Shown here piece after piece: positions 22,436 through 35,205 of a DNA stretch of 64,000 nucleotides. How positions within the stretch are numbered: position 1 is the first letter of the stretch; each line of letters starts with the position of its first letter. The notes below the pieces were generated by a model. That model saw only the letters and a program-made list of their open reading frames with translations, searched no databases and was not told the origin of the DNA. Both the position numbers and the translations under genes were made by a program. The stretch is from Loxodes magnus (taxonomy: Eukaryota; Ciliophora; Karyorelictea; Loxodida; Loxodidae), in NCBI GenBank assembly GCA_946699065.1, contig CAMPDV010000013.1, positions 62,001 to 126,000 on the forward strand, read 5' to 3'.

Positions 22436-24001
22436 ATAGTTTATTTACTATTTTGCAGTGAAATCAGAGACAGTGAATTAATTATATATTTAGACTAACT
22501 CCTAGACTTCTCTTCAATAATAGTATTCTTGATTCGGTTGGGTGATCTTTTTATGCCTCCTTGTTAGCCCTAGCCTCTCTAGATATTGATAACTCCTTAT
22601 TTGAGCCTCGAAAATTCCTGATTATATCTGTGGCAGATTATTTTATTAAAATATAAAAATAAAGCAAATATTAATTAAAAAAAAGCATAATTTATTTCTA
22701 TAAAAAAGATTGAAATAATTGAATAAAGAACTACTCATTTAATCTAAAGTTTTTTATAGGAAAAATAGTTTAAATAGTTATAGTTAATCAAATTAATAAA
22801 AAATGATAATATAAAAGGTAACGAGAGAAAATAAATTTAGCAAAAATAAATGCTTAAACAGTTGCTATAGTTAGTTTTTCCCATTTCTAAACTTTCTGTT
22901 TATTTTAAATTATATTATTAAATTGCTTTCTAAATCACTTTATAAATTTAATTTATTTATTAATCATTTTTAAAATTTTTCATATTATCAGTTAAATTTA
23001 AAAATATTAACTAGATAGATAAATTTATTTAAATTGTTGTAAGATTATTAAATTGCTTAAAATAAACTTTGAAACTAGTTTTTCAGTTGATTTAAGTTAA
23101 TTAATAATTAAACAAAATAAATTTTAAATTAAAGCATTAAATTTTACTTTTTATCTTATTAGTTTAAAATTTAAACTTTCTAGTAATGTTTTTTAATTTG
23201 CAACAAAGTGCTAAAAAAGATATATTGAATTGATTTTTTTAATAAAATTGTTTTAGTCTAAAGAGCGCTTTCATAAGAATATATTCTTGTTACTTTTATA
23301 TATTGACATGAAAAAATAAATTGGAGTGAAATGTGTTGGATTAAAGTAGTTTTAAATAAGAAATGTAAAGTAGAAATAAAAAGAAGATTATAAAGATATA
23401 AGAATAAAGATGAATAGTCTTAAAATGATTGGTTTATTATTTAATTCTATTTAATATTATTTATAAAGCTATTAAATTTTTAGAATTAAAGTAATTTAAG
23501 GTTTTCTTATAAATTGTGGATGATGATTTATTAATTTTAAAATATGAGATCTATTAATAATAATGTTTATATATCTTGTATTTGTTTATAAGCTAATTTA
23601 AATGTAAGTTTTATATTTAGTTGTATAAATATTAACTAAAATCATTATATATCTAAATTACTAAATTTACTATTATTTAAACTAGATATTTACTCATTTT
23701 TATTATACATATCATAGTCTAGAAACTATACCCTATTACTCTCCATCTTATATATTTTACATAAACACCTTATTAACTAATATAAGGCTTAAGACTAAAT
23801 ACTAGAACAAATATCAGAACATTTAACCAATATTAATATCAAAAGTAAAAGAAAACCATCTTATCAAGTGACCGATAAAACCATTTATATTATTCTGGAA
23901 TCAACCTACGCTTTTTGGAATCATCTAATCAAAATAAAAAGCTCCTGATTCAAGCTAACTTTATAACGGTTAGAAATATATCTACAAAAGATAGAGATTA
24001 A

Positions 24002-24421
24002 ATGAAGGCCTTATAAGAAAGAAATTAGAAATCTATAAAAAATTGATTAGAAATTGATGAATTAGAAAAAAGATAGAAAAAGTAATTGAATAAATTGAAT
24101 TTAAGCGAGTAAGAATATCAATACTTTAGAAAATTGAGGAAACAATAATTCTCCAAAAAAGAATAAAATTGAGTTGATGTAGCAGCAAACCTGTTCTCCT
24201 ATAATAACAATACAAAAAGTATAAAATGACTCTGAAGAAGCATATTAAAAAGACCTAGTAAAATACAACAAGCTTTACTACAATTCTATTAGAATTTACA
24301 GGAGTAAGATATCATTAGTGTAACAGAACTGACAGAATCAAATATAGATAATGAAAGAGGAAATAGAAAAACTGAAAAAATAAATTAAAGTTCTAAAGAA
24401 TAAAATAAAATTAATGAATGA
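24002..24421 (+). CDS. ORF A1, copy 2
   Basis: Identical by eye to the copy at 9915-10334, including the TGA end and the overlap with A2 at 24351. Copy 1 and 2 identity here gives no information on selection; the copy-3 comparison does. Confidence 0.5.
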
Positions 24422-24845
24422 TAAACTAAAATAAATCCAAGAAGAATTCAATTAGTAAAATTAATGTATTGGATCTGATGGCGAGGAAGTTACCATTAAG
24501 AATGTCGAAACCAGACATTTTATTGATTAAGATGAGCTATATTCGTGAGAGGAGAAACTTTGTTTAAACAGGGAAAATTAATAAGAAAGAGTACCTATTA
24601 ACCAAGATATTTTTAGTTAAGTTAAGAAATTAATTATATAATTAATTTAAATATAATTTGAAGCTATTAAATTTAGTAAAAGGATATCTATTTAATTTAA
24701 TAAATATCTATAAAATATTTTATTAATTTTATTGTATATCAATTTCAATTTTATTTTAAATTTTTTATTATCTATTGTTTCATTTCTTGTAATATACATC
24801 ATATTAGAAAATTTTAAAAAAGAAATTGAACTATCGAAATATTAA
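24351..24845 (+). CDS. ORF A2, copy 2
   Basis: Same sequence as copy 1: coiled-coil start, LYSW motif and hydrophobic C-terminal run. It overlaps the end of A1. Confidence 0.42.
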
Positions 24846-25748
24846 TGGCCAACTAAAAATCTTATAAATATGTAACTGATTAAGAAATTTTAGTTTAATT
24901 TAATGAATTTTATATTAATCTATATATTTTTTATTTATGTTATATGTAAAAATAACATAAATACAAATTTATAACTATCTTATTTATTTTAATTAATGGT
25001 TTCTTTTTATTTGTTTTATTTTTAAATTATAAATATTGTTGCCTTTTATATTTTTAACTTTTTATAAATTAATTTAGACAGAAAGGGTCTTAAAAAATGC
25101 ATTTTTACCTTTAGTTTAAAAATTGAATCTAACTTGATAAAATTTAAACATTATAATAATTTTAGTTTCCTTTTTTAACTCTTTTAATGAAGTAAAATAT
25201 TTCTGCAGTTTATAGTTGAATTATTTTAGGTTTAGATGATATTATTTTATAATAATTTATAAATCTATTACTAATACTTGTATTTACTAAAAGCATATAT
25301 ATTTTATATCTGTATATTTATATAATTATTTTATTAATTCTTATCTCATATTATATATTTCTCTTTTATTACTTTTCTTTTATTACAAATTAGATATTTT
25401 ATTTATTTATCTAAGTTAAAATTATTATTTTATATAAATTTAGATTATCTTTAAATATATTTCTCTAAGTACTAAAAATTATTAAGCATAGTTATATAAA
25501 TAAGCTGTTTATAAATAACTTAAGCTACTAAAGTATAAATAAATATTATATATAAATAATATTATATATTTAAATTAAGTAAAATACAACTATATCAAAC
25601 TATTAATAAACCTTAAATTTACTTTATTTTCATTCAAAATATTATATAAATCAAATGCCTCCTAACAAATAATCAACCAAAAACTAACACCAAATCCAGT
25701 AATCAAACTCTCTAATCGAATATACTCTCTAGAGCGGAAAACAAAAAA

Positions 25749-26438
25749 ATGCAACAATCACTTCTAGACTTTATTTAACGATTAGATTCTCAGACTTTTA
25801 CTGTGCAATAATTATAAAACGAAAATTAATGGTTAAAAACGGAAATAAGCACTAAAGCCTTGATGTTGCAAGGTAATTAAAAACTGGAAAAAACGGAGCA
25901 AAAAATAGTAGAAATTAATAAACCATACAATTCTAATCTTAATAATGATCCTATGGTAATAGAAGAACAAAATTTAAATTCTTTTTCGGATCGGAAAAAA
26001 ATTGTCAATTTTTTAAAATTGTAAAAATGCTAAAAATGCTAAAAATGCTTAAAAATAGGACATAACTCGAAATATTGTAAATCAAGATGTTTTTATTGCT
26101 AAAAGGTTGGACACATCTTTAGAAGATGCTGGTATTTTCAGAAGAAGCAAGAATCTAATAATTGAAAGATATGAAATAATATGACAAAATTATACTGTTC
26201 TCCAGAAGGAAAACTTTACAAGAAAAAATTTTACAGTGGAGATAAATTACTATTGGATATAGTAAATGCTCAAAAAAGAAGGATGAGGAAGATATTGGGA
26301 CCTAATTGAGTTTTAAGAAAAATTCCTAAGATCAAGAAAGGTTAAATCTGTGCAACACGATATGCAATAGAAGAAGCAAGCTCTGAAAAATACCTGAACG
26401 ATTCATTTACATCTTAAAACTCATAAACTAATTAGTGA
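25749..26438 (+). CDS. ORF B, copy 2
   Basis: Identical by eye to copy 1, with both knuckles, the G-x-x-YKKK signature and the TGA end. Confidence 0.7.
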
Positions 26439-26669
26439 CAAACCAAATAAAGGTGAAGTCACTTTAATAAATTATTTTATGTTATATATGTTGCTTTCAT
26501 TAATCATCTAATTTACTTATATACATTTATTTATTTTATACTTATACCAAAATTTATAATTAGATACTAAATAAAGTAATAATGTAGTTTTAGATACTAT
26601 TGACTGTATTTTTGATGGTAACTGTTATAAATTACCTTTATAGCTTTTGTAGTCTAAATAATAATAAAA

Positions 26670-28064
26670 ATGTAAGCGTTACCAAAATGCTTAATCTGCT
26701 TAGAAGATTACAACTTAACTAATGCTCTTCCAACTGTCTTACCTTGTGGACATATTTACTGTGGTTTGTGTTTGAATACTCAGTACTGATTATAAGGCAT
26801 AATGTAATGTCCTATTTGTTAAAAAGGATTCCATTTTAGATTTGATGATTTACCTTAAGAAAGTGATTTAATAAGAGTGATATTTTAAAACTAATAATAC
26901 ATATAAAAGATTTAAGATGCTAGATAGAAATTAAAAGAGATAAGGAGGTAAATTATGGAAAAATCTAAAACCATTACAACCAAATAATCAAACATTAGTA
27001 ATACTCTCATAATACCACTAACTAATATCATCATCAATCATTAACCAACATTTATCTACCAAAAATAACACTCAAATATTATCTAATTCTACTAATCACT
27101 AAAACCAACTATACTCTAATATAACTCATAACCACCTGCAATACTAAAGTCTAAATTAACTTACAATCTAATAAGATAAAAACTATAATACAATACTAAG
27201 TAACCAAATAAGATTTAGACTAATTAACATAAACTAAGCTAGCAATTTATATAATCTAACTATATTCACTTTTTTGATTATGGAATTTAAAAATTAAGTT
27301 TATTTAATATTTAAACAGAGTAATTACGATAAGTCTAAGTTTAAATTATAATTCCAGAAAGAAATAATAGTATAGAATATTAAAATAAGTTATATTTAAT
27401 TGGAGGATTAAACAGAAATTAAAATAAAGGAATAAAAGAAACTTGATAATTTGATTACGAGGGTAATAATATAAAATTTAGTGATCTAAATGAGGGAAGA
27501 GGTGATTTTGGAATAGCAGCTGCTTAAAATTATCTTTATGTAGTTGGAGGATTAACTAATAATCACCAACTTTTAAAATCAGTAGAAAAGTTAAAGATAG
27601 GAAACTAAAGTAAATGATAAAACTGTTCTTAGTTTCCATTTTAAATAGCAAGTTAAACTTTAGTAGTAGATAAAGATGAATAAAATATTTATTCTTTTGG
27701 AGGTGAAAATTATAAAGGATAAGCTTTAAAAGATATATGAAAGTATAACATATAGAATGATAGATGGGGTAAGTAAATTTTTAGTCTTCCTGAAAGTGTT
27801 GCTATGCCTATAGTTTGCTTAGAGCCTTTTATCATATTTGGAGGTATGAAAAATTATTCTAGTGAAGAATATTCAAGAAGAATATATAAAAGAAGCAAAG
27901 AATAATGATAATAAAGTTAAATTTTTAAAGATGTTATAGCTTTAACGGAGATGAAAATAAGAAATAACTATGGATATGTTTTTGCTATAGAATAGGGAAG
28001 AATTTCAATAATGAGGATTGATTTAGAAAAATTGAGTTATAGAAGTATTAGAAGTCATAACTGA
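26670..28064 (+). CDS. RING-finger Kelch-repeat protein, probable E3 ubiquitin ligase (copy 2, intact)
   Basis: 464 codons plus TGA. The C3HC4 RING is at residues 7-55: CLIC, then CGH, YCGLC and CPIC, with spacing CX2C-X15-CXHX2CX2C-X13-CX2C. Residues 56-240 are a Gln/Asn-rich linker with a likely helix. From residue 240 four Kelch-type strands appear (LIGG, VVGG, SFGG, IFGG), each followed by the usual Trp or Tyr positions, several Trp being TGA. RING proteins transfer ubiquitin and Kelch propellers bind substrates, so the fusion would be a single-chain substrate-selecting ligase, probably cytosolic. The TGA follows RSHN with a cluster of TAA behind it. Four blades are fewer than the usual five to seven, so some may be degenerate. 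Confidence 0.8.
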
Positions 28065-28615
28065 TAAACATAATAACAATATCTATATTATTAATAATAA
28101 ATATAGTTTTATATGTAAAGAAGTAGTTTAAAGATCTATAATTAGGTAAATATTTTAGTACTTATTAAAATATTTAAAGCGTCTGAAATAAATAAAGAAT
28201 CAAATTTTATCTAAGCCTCTTTAAAAACCTATTATTCAAATATTATCATTATCCAGATACAAACATACAGCTTATAACATACCAAAACATATTCAACATA
28301 GTAAAAAAAAGTATCTTTAAATACATTCTTATATTAAAATTATACAAGTACTACTTAGATTATATTATTTATCTAATCAAATCAAAATTATAATCAAATT
28401 ATCATTAAACTATATCTATATCTAAATACTAATTAAATCATAACTACTATCATCAAATCAACATCTTCAAATTTAGAATAAATTAATTCCTTTCGCATTT
28501 AAACTAACTACTATATATACTTAAAAATGCCCTTCTTAGCTAATAATAAAATCAAACCATTACAACTCTTATACTCTCAATAAAAACTCAATCATAATAA
28601 TTTTTCAAGATTAAT

Positions 28616-29541
28616 ATGATAGACCAATAAGATTAAAACAACATCGAAATCAAGTTCTTAGGAGGGATGTCTAAGGGTGAAAAAAGCTAGGAAAATATGT
28701 TGAGCTAATAATATTAGCAGAAAATAAAATTTATAAGCAACTTTTTATAGAAAATAAAATAGAAAACTCCATCTAAAAAATAAGAATAGTCTATCTCATC
28801 TTAATATAGTGAGACATTTAAAAAGTTATAACACAAGCAAAGCAAAATAAAATAATGAGTATCATTAATGGAACTCTTCAGATGCCTATAGAGAGAATTT
28901 GGATAACATATAGATTATGTACGAATAATACCAACTAGACTTATTCTAACTGTTTTCTTTGATTAAGAATAACTTAATAAATTCTCTAACATAAAATTGA
29001 TAATATTAATTTTTGATATTTCTATTAAGAAGTGAAATATTAATGGATACTATAATAATAATAGTTACCTAATTAACTACTCTTTAGATATAAACAAAAG
29101 TTTAATTAAAACAAAAAAATAACTAAAAGCCTTCAGAAATATCAAGCAGATAGTTTTACATAAAATAAAAGGAAAATAATAACTTGATGATAGAAAAACT
29201 ATGTATCTAGAATTATCAAAAGCCACTTATACAGAAAATATTATTACTTGACTGTAAGAAAAAATTTAACGGCAAAGTTAAGTCATTCGGCAATAATATG
29301 ATGTGCAGTCTAAAAATTATAAACAGTACTAAGTAATACAGAAGATAAAAAGCAATCAAGCTAATAATCAGTTATATTAAAATATCAATCAAAGTGGTAG
29401 ATTACGTAACAAAAAATAACACTCTAAAATAAAAGATACAGGTACTAAAATAGAAAACCTAAAGAAATTTAAAATAATTATAAGAAATAGTAAAGATGAA
29501 TAGCATGCAAAAATTTGAATCCTAAAGAATAAAATTTACTT
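28616..29541 (+). pseudogene. Decayed Gag-like ORF D, copy 2
   Basis: Same decayed state as copy 1 and nearly identical to it, again followed by the SINE-like element. Confidence 0.4.
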
Positions 29542-29559
29542 AATTAATAATTTGAATGA

Positions 29560-29866
29560 ATAATTGAAAAGATGGTGGGAGCTGAGAATGACCTTCGTGA
29601 CAACACTTTCCGGTTTTATGGCTAGGAACAAGTTCCTTTCCTGTCGCTGAGAAAGTCCCTGGTCAGAGTCATTTTCTGAAGGGAATGCTGTCTTTGAAAT
29701 TATCCGCTCTTGGTAGGGGATTGAAGCCTGGCTAATCATAGCGATGGAGCTCCCTAGCAGCTGTGCCTGGAGCACAACAGGATATCCCCGTTATTCTATA
29801 AAAAGAGAGCGTCGGGTCGTGAAATCGGAAAGGAGTTTCCGGTCCAAAAATTTTTTAGTTGAAATG
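29560..29866 (+). mobile_element. SINE-like element, copy 2
   Basis: Identical to the copy at 15463, with the same 18-bp flanking repeat (29542-29559 and 29867-29884). It was inserted before the array duplication that produced copies 1 and 2. Confidence 0.75.
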
Positions 29867-29936
29867 AATTAATAATTTGAATGATGGGTGAGATAGGCAA
29901 CAATTGATAGAATAATAAAAAATAATTTAACTTAAT

Positions 29937-30777
29937 AAATTCTGCGATAAAATTATTTAAGCTACCTTAATTTATGGAAAAGCCAAAGTTTAACACCATG
30001 ATGAAAAGGTGGAATTGACAAAATCCATTAAACAAAATAGGTTCCAACAAGTAACTAGCTCACTTCCACAACTAATAGATGCAATCCCTTTTAATAATAA
30101 ATAAAAAACCAATATCGTAAAAAATAGCTTTTATTGAGTCTGAACATAAATACAAACATTAGAGTAATTTTGTTTTGAAAAAGACTAAACAAGCAACCCT
30201 AAATTAATAGTTGATATTAAATAGGAAGAATCAAATTAATTAACTAAAGGAACTGATAATTTAAGAGGAATCAAGTTAAACAAAGAAATGTTATGTAAAT
30301 TCATGCTTGAAAAAGATTAAAATATTATGGTAATTAAAGAAATTGCTATAGATTCAATTAAAGATATGCTTTAAATAATCAAAGTAAATAGTTTAGACTT
30401 ATAGCTGATTTTTAAATTAAGAGTTTAATGTAAGATCAATCTCTGAGTAATTGGTTCCAAATTATTTCAGCACCATAAAATTCATATAAACTGTAACAAA
30501 GAATAAAATTTCATAGACATATGAAGTAGAAATTTTGTTAGGCGAGTATTTAATTTAAAATTATTAATATGATATCAAGTGAGAATGTAGTTATATTCGT
30601 AGTAAAATTCTCAAAACAAGTTTTATCAGGTTCAAAGTAGAAATAAAATACTTTGAATAAATCTAATTATGCTATAATAAAGAAATTTAAAACCAGTTCA
30701 AACAGAATTCGATTTAAAACTAGTCATAGCTATTTAAGATTAAATATTAAAATGCATTTTACTGTTTTTCTTTGACA
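29937..30777 (+). CDS. Possible ORF E, copy 2
   Basis: Nearly identical to copy 1, same frame uncertainty near the middle, and no recognised domain. Confidence 0.33.
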
Positions 30778-31447
30778 ATGAATTAGATATTTATTTGATT
30801 TATTATAATTTATAAATCCTATTAATTTATCTTTATTTCGGTTAGTAATCGAGTAGGTCAAATAAAAATATAAAAGCTTGAAATAGAACTCTTATTTTAA
30901 TTTGACGTTTCTTTAATCCCTTTTTATTCTATCTCTTTACTTTAATAAGTATCCTTAAGCAGATCAGAAGGTAGAAAGTGAAAAAAATCATAGGAGATAA
31001 TGATTAATCCTCAAGAACCTTTTAATTACTTAGCAGTAGCTTGATTAATTCTTCAGTATTACTTTTGCAAGTTTACTTTTAAACACGTTAACTTCAAATA
31101 AACTTTAAAATTATTCACTTAGTTACTTCGCCAACATCTTGAATTTAATTTTTCAGCTCAAGCTGCTTAAAACAAATTTTTTAAGTTTAGTTTTTTATTA
31201 ATTAAGTTATTTCTACTCTACTTAAATGCAACCATATTTAATTCTTCTATGCTATTTTAAAATAATTAAACTGTAGTTTGTTTTTAAGCTAGCTGCATTT
31301 AAACTCTTCTTTTTTACAGTATAAAAATATTACAAATGTTTATTATATTTTACTGAAGAAAATTAGTTAATTTTAGCTGATTCATTTTCTAAAAATATCG
31401 TATCTACTCTAAGTTTGAGTAATATTTACGATAAAAAATTATATCTT

Positions 31448-32206
31448 ATGCTCATCTTTTCAGGACTATCATTCTTTTCAACTAAACCTACGTTTTCTTT
31501 TAAGGGTCAATTAATTATAAAAAACCTCAAGCACCATCAACTAAGTCTAACTCTCAATTCATTTCAGATTAATAAATAATTTTAATAAATTGATAGTTTT
31601 AATAACTCTAATAGAGCAGCATTTTAAGAAAAATGCTATATGAGATGCAGCTCTTTCAACTTTTGACACACCTTGCGAAATCAATAAGTTTTAGATAATT
31701 TCTAGCTCAATATGTCAGGCTGAAGTAAAGCTCTTTTGAGGACTATAACTAATTTGGTGTTTTAAGTGAAAGTATCTAAGATATAAAATTCTCGGCTGTA
31801 ATAAATTTAGTTACTTTCTAATAAAATTCTCTGACGTTATAAGGAAGTAAAAGAATAGCCTCAAAGAATTAATTAGGTAAATATACCATTAAAATTTTAG
31901 CTATATATACTTCAATTTTAAAATAATCATAAATCGAATGATAATCAGACCAGACGCTCTTTCCTTTCTAAGTTTGAGCCTTGTCTTTAAGTAGATAACC
32001 CATACCACCTCATTAAATGTCAATTTCAAGTTACAAATCAGATCTCTAAATTTCAGGTTGACCATTTTTATTACCCTGGCTCTGCTCCTTTAGTAAACAT
32101 CTTTCTTTATATGGAGTCAGCTATAATAACCTTCTCAAAATTTCTTTACCAATACGATTCAAAACGGAGGAGCTTAACTAGGAAAAGCAAAAATAATTTA
32201 ATCTGA
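31448..32206 (+). CDS. ORF F, copy 2 (252 residues)
   Basis: Same start and TGA as copy 1, two residues shorter through the compensated indels near 31775-31800. GAA to TAA gives Glu to Gln. Function unknown. Confidence 0.5.
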
Positions 32207-32296
32207 TTCACTCAGTAGTTGATTATTTTGGATATAAGTGATAGATTTTTATTTATTTTTGGAGTATAATTAACTTAATAAGCTCATTATGGGCAA

Positions 32297-34268
32297 ATGA
32301 GAAATGAAAAATTCATTAACTTTTTAGAAAATGAATATTGAATAAACCTTTTCTGATCAAATAAAATAGAATTAAATATAAAAACTCTAAGTATATAATT
32401 CAATCTAGCTAATTTTTAAAAGAAAGAGGCTGTGGAACTTCTTGGTCTTAATTAAACTAAAGATTAACAAAAGTAAAATATTATAAGCAAACTTAAATTA
32501 TAGACACTAAATAACTAGCTAACCTAAGCTAATTTACAAACATTGTCAATTAAAATGAAAGATTTTCTGAGAAAAATCAAGATTAAATAAGAAGGTTTAA
32601 AAGAGTTTGAAAGATAAGAGTAATGTAAGACATAAAATATATAAATTTATAAGTATTCCTTTATTTTCGCCTTCAAATTTTTTGCATAATATCTTATAAA
32701 ATTGCCAAAGATTCGATTTAGTTAATATAAGAGAGAATACAGTTATTTTTGCCTTAGATAGTAGATATAATATTTTAAAAGAATAAGATAGAAAAGATGA
32801 TTATTAGCAAAACTATAAATTATAAAAATCTAAAGTTAAATTATATTAAACTTGATAAATAAAGGAATAAGAGAAAGACTAGGATTAGAATTTACTCTCA
32901 TTCTAAACTTTATAACAAACTATACCTATTAAAGAGAGATCTTTTACTTACGATATTTACTAAACTATAAAATGTACTTAACAGACTGTCAAATAGTCAT
33001 TTGGAGTAAAAGTTAATAGCAAATAAGCTATAATTGAAATTAAAGATAGTTTCTTTTGAGATAAGATAAAGCTTGCTAAATAATAAAAGTAATATATACT
33101 TAAAAATAGATTAATAGAAGCTCTTGTTACAAAACTGAGCAAAAACAATTTCTCCTAAGATAAACGTAATTAAAACGGTTATAAAGTAAGATTCTAAATA
33201 AGGAACAACTTTTTGCTTTCCTAAAGTTAAAGATACTAAATTCAGAATTGAAATAAAGCAGAATGTTTGTAATTTAATATATTTAATATAAGTTAAAGAT
33301 CGAAGAATAAGATAAAATAGTGTAAAAAAGCCATAATAGAATTTAATAGTATTATTAATAACTTTTCAAAATTTCTTGCATTTTATAATATCGTCACACA
33401 GATTACAGGTTTAAAGCAACCAGTAAAATAAAAACGTAGAATATATTGCTAACAAAAACTAATAATTAAATATTTTAAGAAAATAAAAACTAAACTCAAC
33501 TTTTATTTAAGATGAGCAAAGAGAAATTCGGTAAATATAACTAATAACTTAAAATAAGAAATGCAAAAATAATTAAAACTAATATATAAACTTGCTTTGC
33601 TTGTCTAATGAGATTTCTACATTTAAAATCATCTAGAACTAAAATAAGTCTTATTTAATATAAATTAGATAGTTAAAATTTACATAAGTACTAATTAGAC
33701 CTAAATAAGAGAATATCGGAATTTAAAATTGATATTTTTATACTTATTATTTCTATAGATGGGCTAAGTAGCTTATTATGATCAGAGATAAAAAAAACTA
33801 GAAACATTTTAGCTGAAATTTTAACTTGATTATATAATAAAAAATCCTTTTAGTCTACGTAAAGAAATGCTTTAACTGCTACTAAATATATTTTTAATAT
33901 ATGGTTAGGATTGAAAATGCTAAAAGGTACTAGATAACACATTATTAAGCTAAGATAACTACAGAAAAAAATTTGCTAGAGTGAAAAAAAGTTTTTTCTA
34001 GTATTTTTTCTTTTTGACCGAGTGTAGAAACGAAAATTTACCCAAATGTGATAATATAAATATAGAATCAAATTTCAGTATGAAGTATAGTAAAAGGGTG
34101 TAATCTAAGATTGTAAATCTAAAGTAGTACGTTGTGCTTAATTACTGAATAGAAAACGGTAAAGATTTAAAAGAATATATTTCTTTCTTCCAAATGAGAA
34201 TAATTAAGCTACATAAAATAATTCAGATACTGTAATTACACTCCAAAAAGATAGAAAAATATAGAGGC
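32297..34268 (+). CDS. ORF G, large unrecognised protein (copy 2, spans the unit junction)
   Basis: Starts MRNEKFINFLENEYW. Residues 30-105 are helical and Lys/Gln-rich (KEAVELLGLNQTKDQQKQ, then KDFLRKIKIKQEGLKEFE). Near 32620 the best frame shifts by one; a GT...AG segment of 34 nt at 32620-32653 would join them. The next part (IRENTVIFALDSRYNILKEQ, VTKLSKNNFSQDKRNQNGYK) is also protein-like. Past the junction at 33704, A-run indels among copies make the frame unsure. Overall a protein of up to 650 residues with no known domain. Confidence 0.42.
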
Positions 34269-34348
34269 TGTGCTAAAATGTCCTTTTTTTTCTTGTTTTT
34301 CGGATATTAAAGATTAACAAATATTATGAAATTTTTTAAGTCTATCAA

Positions 34349-34855
34349 ATGTAGGCTTCTAAGAAATCCAAAGCAGTCGTTCAACCTAGACTTTTGTTTA
34401 TTTGTATTTCTTCCAAATTACTTGTACTTCAATTCAGAAGCGTTTAAAAACATTGGATATTAGGATCATAATTCAGGCTTTTTTGCTCTTGATGAAGCCG
34501 ATCTAAATTGCTTGTTTTTAAAAAAATTACTGTGTCTTAAAAGAAATATAAAGCTAATCATAATTATATCAACTACTTGGCTTGGACATATCTTCCATCT
34601 TCTTTGAGATTTATTTTCTTTTTGCCTCTTCAGTTTATTGAATTTATCAGAACCATTTCAAATACTTTAAAAAATCTTTGGCAAAGTAGTGAAATTAACA
34701 GAGCTTTACTTAAAGTATTACCTAATTTTAAAATTTGAATATTTAATTTCCAGCTTTATAGAAAACGCAACAACAATGGTAAAATTTTCGACTGCTATAA
34801 TTATGTCGCTATTCATCAGAACAGTTTACAAATAAATAATTTCCATCTAATTTGA
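34349..34855 (+). CDS. ORF P, copy 3
   Basis: Same 168-codon frame and TGA end as copy 2. Differences include synonymous TCT/TCC, AGA/AGG, TCA/TCT, CCC/CCT, CTC/CTT, AAG/AAA and GTT/GTC, and replacements such as Tyr to His, Asn to Ser and Arg to His. Keeping the frame through 507 bases while the copy-1 version has lost it supports recent coding function. Product unknown. Confidence 0.5.
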
Positions 34856-35205
34856 TCAAATAGTACTCCTACTTAAGCTTTTGTATATATTATTATTTAT
34901 ATTATTTTAAAGATAAATATATAAAAGTCATTATGACTTTAAAAATATAATAAAATTAAAAATTTTATTTATATTATTCAAAAATTATTGATAATATACT
35001 GTTAGCAATAGTGTTAATATATCTAATTTTATTTTAAATTAAATGTTTTAAATTATTTATTTTATTTCTTTTAGTTTTATATTCCTTTATGCTCAATCTC
35101 AACTTTTTATCATTTTTTACATTTTATTTCATTCTATTAATTCAATGCTTTAAAATTCCTTTATATGTTTTACTCTTATTATTTTTCTTTTAATACCAAA
35201 ATTAA

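Larger units (their letters stand above)
20387..33703 (+). repeat. Tandem array copy 2 (13.32 kb, best preserved)
   Basis: Complete unit between two other copies. It lacks the 776-bp insertion of copy 1 and the Gag-only element of copy 3, so it serves as the empty-site reference for both. It holds the only intact RING-Kelch frame and an intact P, F and B. Confidence 0.9.
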
